From an uncultured Clostridia bacterium (lineage in GTDB: Bacteria > Bacillota > Clostridia > Oscillospirales > CAG-272), in NCBI GenBank assembly GCA_946404295.1, contig CAMJDE010000023.1, positions 1-13,596 of the forward strand: a DNA stretch of 13,596 bases, written 5' to 3'. The notes beneath the pieces were generated by a model. It had not been told where the DNA came from, did not search any database, and saw nothing but the letters and a program-made list of their open reading frames with translations. The position numbers were made by a program, and so were the translations under genes. Of the stretch, positions 1-4,751 are shown in pieces. Each line of letters starts with the position of its first letter. Position 1 is the stretch's first letter.

Positions 1-99
1 CGCGCTTTCGTCAAAAAAAGCATCTAATCCTTCGCATCCCGTTAGCAGAGAGCAAAACAAAAGTGCGAAAAATAAAAGTAGGGTCACTCCTTTTTTCAT
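1..99 (-). CDS. Lipoprotein, N-terminal 33 residues only (cut by window edge)
   Basis: The reading frame opens at an ATG (99-97) and runs off the left edge of the window. The peptide begins MKK, has a hydrophobic stretch (about residues 5-19), then a lipobox L-T-G-C with Cys22 as the predicted lipidation site; this is a classical type II (Lsp-cleaved) lipoprotein signal. The mature part visible is acidic and short, so the family cannot be named. A clear ribosome site AGGAG lies at 110-106, six nucleotides before the start codon. The gene begins 25 nt after the stop of the zinc-ribbon membrane protein on the same strand and is almost certainly co-transcribed with it. It would be exported and anchored on the outer face of the membrane. 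Codon use is AT-rich, like its neighbour and unlike the rest of the window. Confidence 0.8.
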   Translation of the reverse strand, partial: MKKGVTLLLFFALLFCSLLTGCEGLDAFFDESA

Positions 100-124
100 T
101 TTTTTCTCCTTTAAAAATTTGTTG

Positions 125-814
125 TTATTGTTTTGCAGAATGATATAGAATTAAAATCGGGGCATCAGCGGGGTATTCTTCTCCTTCTTCCCAATCTTCT
201 GATCCGTTAATCAGGACGGAAGAGGTAACGCCATTGTTTCGATCTGATTCACTTTTTAAGTCATAAAGCGGGATGGTTTGAATGTTACGAAATCCCCCGG
301 CACGAAAAACAGACGAAACCGCGGGAAATGGCTTCCTTTTCCAATTTTCCATGGCTTCCGTTATTTCAAGATCTGTTTTTTGCGTTGTTTGTTGAGATTT
401 ACTCTTCTCGGAATCGTTGTTTATTGCGGTTATTAGGCAGGATAATCCAGAGAAGAGACCGATAACTCCAAGCATAATGAATCCGCTTCTTGAACCGTCG
501 TCGGATGAAAAACCTACTCCATATCCGAGAACCGCACAGATAACGGATGCTACTCCCCAAGCAATACGAAGCAAAAGTTTTGTCTGTTTCTTCTTGTTTT
601 CTTTTTCCTTTAAAGCGAGTTCTTTCATAGCCAATTCGCGTTCGGTCTTTGCCCGAATCACGTCTGCCTCGTTAATGTGACGCGTTGTGGTTTCGTTTTG
701 GTCCTTTAAGAGAATCTTTGTGCCGCAGTATATGCAGTAAGTTATCTCTTTTTCTTCATCTACCGAAAGTTCTGCGCCGCAGGATGGGCAATGTAAAGCA
801 AGAACAGATTTCAC
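125..814 (-). CDS. Zinc-ribbon membrane protein with C-terminal PASTA-like domain (229 aa)
   Basis: The N-terminus carries a C-x2-C / C-x2-C zinc ribbon (Cys9, Cys12, Cys27, Cys30). A Lys/Glu-rich, probably coiled-coil segment follows (about 48-78), then two membrane helices (about 80-102 and 111-131). The C-terminal domain (about 157-229) has the pattern V-x5-AGF-x-NI-x5-L-DL ... ING ... W-x-G-x3-P-x-DA-x-I-x-I-x-YH. I recognise this from uncharacterised clostridial zinc-ribbon proteins, where it resembles one PASTA-like repeat. The start is placed at GTG 814 because AAGGAG sits 8 nt upstream; a TTG at 856 in the same frame has no ribosome site. With two helices, both the ribbon and the C-terminal domain should face the cytoplasm if the usual positive-inside rule holds. 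Function is unknown. It is the first gene of an AT-rich operon that continues into a lipoprotein. Confidence 0.75.
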   Translation of the reverse strand: MKSVLALHCPSCGAELSVDEEKEITYCIYCGTKILLKDQNETTTRHINEADVIRAKTERELAMKELALKEKENKKKQTKLLLRIAWGVASVICAVLGYGVGFSSDDGSRSGFIMLGVIGLFSGLSCLITAINNDSEKSKSQQTTQKTDLEITEAMENWKRKPFPAVSSVFRAGGFRNIQTIPLYDLKSESDRNNGVTSSVLINGSEDWEEGEEYPADAPILILYHSAKQ

Positions 815-971
815 CGCTACTTCTCCTTGTCGTAATTGTTTTAATGACGGAGCCAAAGATTATTCAAGAGAAACTTGAAATGCAAAAGTATCAGATCAAT
901 CGTTCCGCACAATACAAAGAACACGAGCCAAAATCATTTTACGGAGTCTCCATTTGTCGTTGTTTAAAATG

Positions 972-1000
972 ATTATAACCTATTTCAGGTTAAAAGTCAA
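972..1000 (-). promoter_or_regulatory. SigA-type promoter of the zinc-ribbon/lipoprotein operon
   Basis: Read on the minus strand, TTGACT (1000-995), a 17-bp spacer and TATAAT (977-972) make a near-consensus housekeeping promoter. Transcription should start near 965, giving an untranslated leader of about 150 nt before the GTG at 814. The operator half-sites described at 976-1010 lie across both hexamers. Confidence 0.8.
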
Positions 1001-1010
1001 TAACCTGAAA
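976..1010. promoter_or_regulatory. Triple half-site operator in the divergent intergenic region
   Basis: Three copies of the half-site TAACCT alternate in orientation: forward at 976-981, reverse (AGGTTA) at 987-992, forward at 1001-1006. The first two form a palindrome with a 5-nt spacer. The second and third extend to a perfect 10-bp inverted repeat (TTTCAGGTTA at 983-992 and TAACCTGAAA at 1001-1010) around an 8-nt centre. That centre contains the minus-strand -35 box, and the first half-site overlaps the minus-strand -10 box. Such spacing suits cooperative binding of dimers. The obvious candidate ligand is the XRE-family protein encoded just downstream; that link is inference. Confidence 0.7.
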
Positions 1011-1019
1011 CAGATTATT

Positions 1020-1025
1020 TATAAT
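1020..1025 (+). promoter_or_regulatory. Probable -10 box of the XRE regulator gene
   Basis: A perfect TATAAT sits 30 nt before the ATG at 1056. No good -35 hexamer is found 16-18 bp upstream (17 bp gives TCAATA), so the promoter would be weak or need help. The operator ends only 9 bp upstream, which fits autoregulation. Confidence 0.5.
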
Positions 1026-1055
1026 AATAGTCGGGAACAAAAAGGGGGTGGCGAG

Positions 1056-1289
1056 ATGTATCCGAGGATCCGGGATCTGCGGGAGGACCGCGATCTGAAC
1101 CAGACGCAGGTGGCGAAACTTCTCGGAATGTCGCAGACCGGCTACTCCAAATACGAGACGGGGGAGAACGATATTCCGACCGCGGTGCTGATCAAACTTG
1201 CCCGTTTTTACGGGACGAGCGTCGATTATCTGCTCGGCGAGACCGACGATCCGATGCCGCCCGCCAAACGCACCCCACGCAAAAAATGA
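1056..1289 (+). CDS. Small XRE/Cro-C1-type HTH transcriptional regulator (77 aa)
   Basis: The protein is almost entirely one helix-turn-helix domain of the Cro/C1 (XRE) family: R-x-LRE-DRDLNQTQVAKLLGMSQTGYSKYE at about residues 6-34, followed by P-x2-VLIKLARFYGTSVDYLLG (41-61) and a short basic tail. It is typical of stand-alone repressors. The start is the ATG at 1056, preceded by the ribosome site AGGGGGTG; an ATG at 954 in the same frame lies upstream of the operator and promoter and is rejected. It is transcribed away from the AT-rich zinc-ribbon operon, and inverted repeats fit for an HTH dimer lie between the two. It is therefore probably the repressor of that operon and of itself. Codon use is GC-rich like the rest of the chromosome, unlike its divergent partner. 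A strong terminator follows directly. Confidence 0.88.
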   Translation: MYPRIRDLREDRDLNQTQVAKLLGMSQTGYSKYETGENDIPTAVLIKLARFYGTSVDYLLGETDDPMPPAKRTPRKK

Positions 1290-1315
1290 CCGTCCCGACG
1301 CCGGGGCGGTTTTTT
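1290..1315 (+). terminator. Rho-independent terminator of the XRE gene
   Basis: An 8-bp stem with one G-T pair (CCGTCCCG at 1290-1297, CGGGGCGG at 1302-1309) closes a 4-nt loop and is followed by six T residues (1310-1315). It begins one base after the stop codon. Confidence 0.88.
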
Positions 1316-1408
1316 GTAGGGGACGGCGTCACGACGTCCCGCCTTGCTTTTTGCCGTTTTCGTCCTCTGTTGTTCACTTGTACGCCGACAAGTACGAAAA
1401 CAACGAAT

Positions 1409-1429
1409 CCGTGGCGCGCCGCGGTTTTT
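1409..1429 (+). terminator. Terminator-like hairpin with T-tract
   Basis: CCGTGG (1409-1414) pairs with CCGCGG (1419-1424) through a CGCG loop with one G-T pair, followed by TTTTT (1425-1429). It could be a back-up terminator or the end of an unrecognised short transcript; no gene upstream of it in this gap needs it. Confidence 0.4.
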
Positions 1430-1453
1430 CTCTTCGTTCCGACTATAGAACCC

Positions 1454-1533
1454 GCAAAACGCCGCGGGGCGGCGTTTTGCAAACTTCATTCCCATAATGA
1501 AGTTCTTTGCTCCACTTTCTTTCAAGAAAGTGG
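1454..1533. repeat. Three consecutive perfect hairpins
   Basis: Hairpin A has 12-bp arms (GCAAAACGCCGC at 1454-1465 and its complement at 1469-1480) and a GGG loop. Hairpin B has 9-bp arms (AACTTCATT at 1482-1490, AATGAAGTT at 1496-1504) with loop CCCAT. Hairpin C has 10-bp arms (CCACTTTCTT at 1512-1521, AAGAAAGTGG at 1524-1533) with a 2-nt centre, so as RNA its loop must open by a pair. Together they fill 80 bp ending 22 bp before a strong promoter. No T-tract follows any of them. Their regular spacing suggests a dispersed palindromic element rather than terminators. Confidence 0.65.
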
Positions 1534-1554
1534 ACGTACCCCCCCTCGTTCCTG

Positions 1555-1583
1555 TTGACTTTCCCCGAAAAAAGCGTTATAAT
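1555..1583 (+). promoter_or_regulatory. SigA-type promoter of the thrE-rnc operon
   Basis: TTGACT (1555-1560), a 17-bp spacer and TATAAT (1578-1583) make a near-consensus promoter. Transcription should begin about 1590, some 27 nt before the ATG at 1617, which rules out the in-frame ATG at 1497 as the start of the next gene. Confidence 0.88.
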
Positions 1584-1616
1584 CAAAAAAGAAACAAAAG
1601 AAAGGACGAGCCGGGG

Positions 1617-2414
1617 ATGGAAAACGAACGATCCGCGCACCGTTTCGAGGGCGAAACCGAAGCCGACTATCTGCTCCGCACCGCGCTTGACGTGGCGGCT
1701 CTGACGCTGCGTTCGGGCGGCGAGATCCACCGGGTCGAGGAGACGATCCAGCGGATCTGTTCCGCGTTCGGCGCGGCGCACACCGAGGTATTCGCTATCC
1801 ACTCGCAGATTATCGCGTCGGTCCGTATGAAGGACGGCGCCTACTCGTCGCAGGTGCGGCGCATCTACGAATCCGACAACCGCTTTGCCCGTCTGAACGA
1901 GGTCAACCGCATTTCGCGCGCGCTCTGTCTCGGCAAAATGACCCTCGACGAGGCGCAGGACGCGATCGCGCGGGCGAAGGGGATCAACCCCTATCCGCTC
2001 TGGATGAACCTGCTCGCTTCGGCGTGCGGGGCAGGGGGGCTTTCGTTCTTATTCGGCGCGGGGATCCGCGACGCGCTCTGCGCGGGGCTGGTCGGCTTGC
2101 TCGTCACGCTGCTCGGGTGTCTGCTCCCGAAGAACGGCAACGTCTTTCTTACGATGGTTCTTCGCTCGTTTGCGATCGGGGTGCTCTCGCGGGCGCTGGT
2201 TCTGTTCGGCGCGGGGATTGACGCCGGCAAGATCATCGTCGGCGCGATCATGCTGCTGGTCCCGGGCGTCTCGTTCGGTAACGCGATGCGCGATCTGCTC
2301 GGCGGCGACACGCTCTCGGGCACGCTCGGCATCGTCCGCAGTATTCTGCTTGCCGCGTCGATCGCCTTCGGGCTCTTCGTCGCGACGGCTGTGACGGGAG
2401 GTGCGGTGCTGTGA
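1617..2414 (+). CDS. Threonine/serine exporter family protein, N-terminal (ThrE/DUF1212) part, 265 aa
   Basis: This matches the ThrE (DUF1212) family, the larger half of amino-acid exporters related to Corynebacterium ThrE. The soluble N-terminal region carries the family hallmark LRSGGEIHRVEETI (31-44) and the IYESDNRFARLNEVNRISR region (83-101), then INPYPLWMNLLASA at 123-136. About five membrane helices follow (roughly 129-147, 151-170, 176-198, 205-221, 239-258), with the conserved LLVPGVSFGNAMRDLLGGD loop at 213-231. In single-chain ThrE this region is fused to a ThrE_2 domain; here the second half is the next gene, overlapping by GTGA, so the two probably form one complex. The ATG at 1617 is chosen because the promoter ends at 1583; AAAGGA lies about 10 nt upstream. 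Substrate is not determined by sequence. Confidence 0.85.
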   Translation: MENERSAHRFEGETEADYLLRTALDVAALTLRSGGEIHRVEETIQRICSAFGAAHTEVFAIHSQIIASVRMKDGAYSSQVRRIYESDNRFARLNEVNRISRALCLGKMTLDEAQDAIARAKGINPYPLWMNLLASACGAGGLSFLFGAGIRDALCAGLVGLLVTLLGCLLPKNGNVFLTMVLRSFAIGVLSRALVLFGAGIDAGKIIVGAIMLLVPGVSFGNAMRDLLGGDTLSGTLGIVRSILLAASIAFGLFVATAVTGGAVL

Positions 2415-2890
2415 TCGACTTTCTGATCCTCTTTGCCGCGGTTCTGGTCGGGACCTTCGGCTTCACCATCCTCTTCGGTCTCAAACCCAAGCACGTCGCC
2501 GCGGCGACCCTGCTCGGCGGGCTGACCTACGCCGTCTATTACGGGGTCGACCTGCTCACCCCCGATCTCTTCCTCTCCAACCTCGCCGCCGCCTTCTTCG
2601 CGGGGGTCGCGGCGTTCGGGCTCGCCGTATTCTACCGCGCGCCCGCCGTCACCTTCTCGGCGCTCGCCGTCATTCCGCTCGTCCCGGGAGGGGCGCTCTA
2701 CTATATGATGTACGGGCTGATCGCGGGCGACACCGCGCTCTTCCGCACCAATAGCGGCGTGGCGCTCCGGGTCGGTCTCGGCATCGCCGCCGGTATCGTG
2801 TTCAGCAGCACCGTGGTCGGTCTGATCCGCCCGATCCTGCACCGCCGCCACTTCCGCCGCGAAAGCGCGGCGCCGGAGGACAAGAAATGA
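2411..2890 (+). CDS. Threonine/serine exporter, ThrE_2 (DUF3815-type) subunit, 159 aa
   Basis: An almost wholly hydrophobic protein with about five membrane helices (2-22, 28-47, 55-74, 81-104, 119-141) and a basic, polar C-terminal tail. The motif IPLVPGGALYYMMYGL (88-103) is diagnostic of ThrE_2. It is the small partner of the preceding ThrE protein. The start is GTG 2411, overlapping the TGA of the upstream gene by four nucleotides, so translation is coupled and the two subunits should be made in matched amounts. It overlaps the next gene by ATGA. Length is normal for the split type of this exporter. Confidence 0.85.
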   Translation: MIDFLILFAAVLVGTFGFTILFGLKPKHVAAATLLGGLTYAVYYGVDLLTPDLFLSNLAAAFFAGVAAFGLAVFYRAPAVTFSALAVIPLVPGGALYYMMYGLIAGDTALFRTNSGVALRVGLGIAAGIVFSSTVVGLIRPILHRRHFRRESAAPEDKK

Positions 2891-3672
2891 AGCGCCCGAC
2901 CGAACCGCTCCGCCCGACCGACGCGGAACTATCCGAGATCGAGACGGTCCTCGGCTACCGTTTCCGGAACCCGACCCTGCTCCGCCAGGCGTTCACCCGC
3001 CGCTCCTACACCAACGAATTCGAGGCGAAATACAAGCGCCCCGCCCCCGTCGAGTGCAACGAAGTGCTCGAAACGGTCGGCGACGCAGTGCTCGGCGCCG
3101 CGTTGCTCCGTCTGCTGTCCGAACGCCACGGCAAAGTAACGGGACGTGGGTACGAATCGGACTTCGGGGAGGGGGTTTTTACCGAAATCAAGAAGAACCT
3201 CTGCGACAAGACCGCGCTGTCCCGCGTCATCGACGGGCTTGCGCTCCCAGACGGCACCCCCTTCGCGGCGCTGCAGACCGTCAACGGCGGCGACCGCGCG
3301 AGCGGGAACTACAACGCCCCCTCGCCCAAAGAGGATCTGTTTGAAAGCATCCTCGGCGCCGTCGCCCTCGATTGCGGGTTCGACTTTTCTTTGATCGTTC
3401 CCTTCGTCGAGCGGCTCGACGATCCCGACCGCCTGACGGCAAAGCCGAAAACCGAAAAGGACGACAAGACCCGGCTCAAGGAACTCTGCGAAGCAAAAAG
3501 GTGGACGCTCGACTATCCCGAGATCGCCCGCACGGGTCCCGACCACGCCCCGACCTATACCGTCGAGTGCCGGATCAACGGAAAACTCTTCGGCACCGGG
3601 AGCGGGCCCGGCGTCAAGGCGGCGACCCGCGCCGCCGCGACCGAAGCCCTCCGCAAACTGGAAACGACCTGA
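2887..3672 (+). CDS. Ribonuclease III family protein, variant signature (261 aa)
   Basis: The N-terminal RNase III domain has the helix pair FRNPTLLRQAFTRRSYTNE (26-44), the signature NEVLETVGDAVL (58-69) and the second metal-binding helix KEDLFESILGAV (148-159). Catalytic acids are all present: Glu62, Asp66, Asp150, Glu153. A double-stranded RNA-binding domain follows (about 192-259), with GPDHAPTYTVECRING and the terminal AATRAAATEALRKLE helix. It should cut double-stranded RNA as a dimer. The signature departs from the usual NERLEFLGD, and a long segment separates the two active-site helices (about 80-147). This resembles accessory RNase III proteins of gut bacteria more than the housekeeping rnc, which usually sits with acpP, smc and ftsY. 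It overlaps the ThrE_2 gene by ATGA and its TGA lies inside the terminator. Whether it is the only RNase III of this genome cannot be seen here. Confidence 0.82.
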   Translation: MKRPTEPLRPTDAELSEIETVLGYRFRNPTLLRQAFTRRSYTNEFEAKYKRPAPVECNEVLETVGDAVLGAALLRLLSERHGKVTGRGYESDFGEGVFTEIKKNLCDKTALSRVIDGLALPDGTPFAALQTVNGGDRASGNYNAPSPKEDLFESILGAVALDCGFDFSLIVPFVERLDDPDRLTAKPKTEKDDKTRLKELCEAKRWTLDYPEIARTGPDHAPTYTVECRINGKLFGTGSGPGVKAATRAAATEALRKLETT

Positions 3673-3704
3673 AAAGGCGCTGCCGATCGGCAGCGCCTTT
3701 TCAG
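3669..3704. terminator. Perfect 36-bp palindrome, bidirectional terminator
   Basis: The whole segment reads the same on both strands, with 16-nt arms meeting around GATC and rich in GGCGCTGCC. It starts one base before the TGA (3670-3672) of the RNase III gene, so the stop codon lies in the stem. Four A and four T residues flank the GC core on either strand, so it can serve both the plus-strand thrE-rnc operon and the minus-strand rhaB-rhaA-manA operon that converges on it. Confidence 0.85.
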
Positions 3705-3741
3705 ATATGACGCGAGTGCTTCGCCCTCTATGTTACCGCCC

Positions 3742-3806
3742 CGACGTCCCGCGGGACGCATTATGCGCGAAGCGCGGCGTCACGCTTCTTTCGGACACGA
3801 AAGAAG
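3742..3806. repeat. Palindrome-rich segment at the 3' end of manA, sharing words with 1324-1342
   Basis: The segment includes a 14-bp perfect palindrome (CGTCCCGCGGGACG, 3745-3758) and a hairpin with 9-bp arms (CTTCTTTCG at 3785-3793, CGAAAGAAG at 3798-3806). The 11-mer CGACGTCCCGC (3742-3752) and the 10-mer CGGCGTCACG (3775-3784) both recur in the gap after the XRE gene (1332-1342 and 1324-1333). The second hairpin encodes the last eight residues of ManA. It may be part of a dispersed repeat. Confidence 0.45.
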
Positions 3807-4751
3807 AACCGTCCCGTTCCCCGAAACGGCGGGCGCGTCGGTCCCGGCGGGGAAGAGAACGCTGTCGCCTGCTTTCAGGTCGACCGTCTCGCCGCCGCCC
3901 GCAGCCGAGAGCGACCCGTCGAGGACGAGCAGATGCGTAAAGACGTCGGCGGGCAGTGAAAGCGGCGTTTCGCCGTCGCAGTGCAGCCGCGAAACCTCGA
4001 AATAGCGGCAGTTCACCAGCGCCTCGCCCGGCAGTTCCGCTTTCCCGCCCGCGAAGCGGAGCGCGTCGCACTCGCCCGGACGGAAGGGGCGCACGACGTC
4101 GAGCGCCTCTTTGATATGGAGCGGGCGCAGATGCCCGTCTTTGTCGCGCCGGTCGTAGTCCCAGACACGGTAGGTCGTGTCGCAGTTCTGCTGAACCTCG
4201 GCGATCAGGATCCCGCCCCCGATCGCGTGGAGCATCCCCGAGGGGATGAAAAAGACGTCGCCGGGTTTCACGGGGACGCGCCGGAGCACACTGTCGAACT
4301 TTTCGGCGGCGACCGCGATCGCGAATCCCGCGCGCCCGACTCCGTCGGGCAGCCCCATCACCAACTCGGCTCCGGGGGCGGCGTCGATCACGACCCACAT
4401 CTCGGTCTTGCCGTTCCCGACGCCGTGCATTTTCGCGTAATCGTCGTCGGGGTGTACCTGCACCGAGAGCGGCTTTTCCGCGTCGATCAGTTTGACCAGC
4501 AGGGGAAAGTTCGCGCCGTCGTAGTCGGACGAGGCGGCGTCAAACCCCGCTTGCGCGAAGTAATCCGAGAGAGAAAGCCCCGCGCCCTCGCCGTTTTCGA
4601 CGACGTTGGTCGCGCCGTCCCGCACCGAGAGTTCCCAACTCTCGGCGATCCGGTCGATCTCGGCTTGCTTGCCGAAATCGGTTTTCAGCCGCGTGCCGCC
4701 CCAGATGGCGGCTTTCGCGATCCCCTTCAGTTTCAGCGGATAGCGTTTCAT
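3780..4751 (-). CDS. manA: Mannose-6-phosphate isomerase, class I (323 aa)
   Basis: A zinc-dependent cupin isomerase that interconverts mannose-6-phosphate and fructose-6-phosphate in the cytoplasm. Family motifs include PLSVQVHPDDDYA (94-106), EMWVVIDAAPGAELVMG (117-133) and the signature PGDVFFIPSGMLHAIGGG (163-180), followed by QQNCDTTYRVWDYDR (187-201). The expected zinc ligands are Gln98, His100, Glu117 and His175. Length matches the short Firmicutes type (about 315-325 residues). The ATG (4751-4749) overlaps the TGA of rhaA by four nucleotides, so it is translationally coupled as the third gene of the operon; a much longer frame extending upstream runs antisense-like through rhaA and is rejected. 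Placement in a rhamnose operon is uncommon. The last residues are encoded by a hairpin and may be a repeat-derived tail. The exact sugar substrate is inferred from family. Confidence 0.88.
   Translation of the reverse strand: MKRYPLKLKGIAKAAIWGGTRLKTDFGKQAEIDRIAESWELSVRDGATNVVENGEGAGLSLSDYFAQAGFDAASSDYDGANFPLLVKLIDAEKPLSVQVHPDDDYAKMHGVGNGKTEMWVVIDAAPGAELVMGLPDGVGRAGFAIAVAAEKFDSVLRRVPVKPGDVFFIPSGMLHAIGGGILIAEVQQNCDTTYRVWDYDRRDKDGHLRPLHIKEALDVVRPFRPGECDALRFAGGKAELPGEALVNCRYFEVSRLHCDGETPLSLPADVFTHLLVLDGSLSAAGGGETVDLKAGDSVLFPAGTDAPAVSGNGTVLLSCPKEA

Larger units (their letters stand above)
1316..1554. other. Gene-free intergenic region rich in hairpins
   Basis: No convincing gene is seen between the XRE terminator and the next promoter. 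The stretch holds a row of inverted repeats: GGGACG/CGTCCC (1320-1325 and 1335-1340); GTTTTCGT/ACGAAAAC (1356-1363 and 1394-1401), nested around ACTTGT/ACAAGT (1376-1381 and 1388-1393); a terminator-like hairpin (1409-1429); and three perfect hairpins (1454-1533). Short frames here lack ribosome sites and coding character. It could be decayed mobile DNA, dispersed palindromic repeats, or an untested structured RNA; a -35/-10 pair driving it was not found. Confidence 0.6.

Noticed and set aside
896..937. 13-codon leader peptide in the minus-strand 5' leader of the zinc-ribbon operon
   Set aside because: The ribosome site is poor (GGAG 10 nt away), and there is no run of a regulatory codon or terminator/antiterminator pair to support attenuation.
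685..972. Plus-strand frame across the zinc-ribbon start and its leader
   Set aside because: Overlaps the zinc-ribbon gene and leader and ends at the divergent promoter; no ribosome site or family resemblance.
954..1055. N-terminal extension of the XRE regulator
   Set aside because: It would translate the operator and promoter region; the ATG at 1056 has a proper ribosome site and starts at the HTH domain.
1497..1616. N-terminal extension of the ThrE gene from an ATG at 1497
   Set aside because: It lies upstream of the strong promoter at 1555-1583 and reads through hairpins; homology begins after the ATG at 1617.
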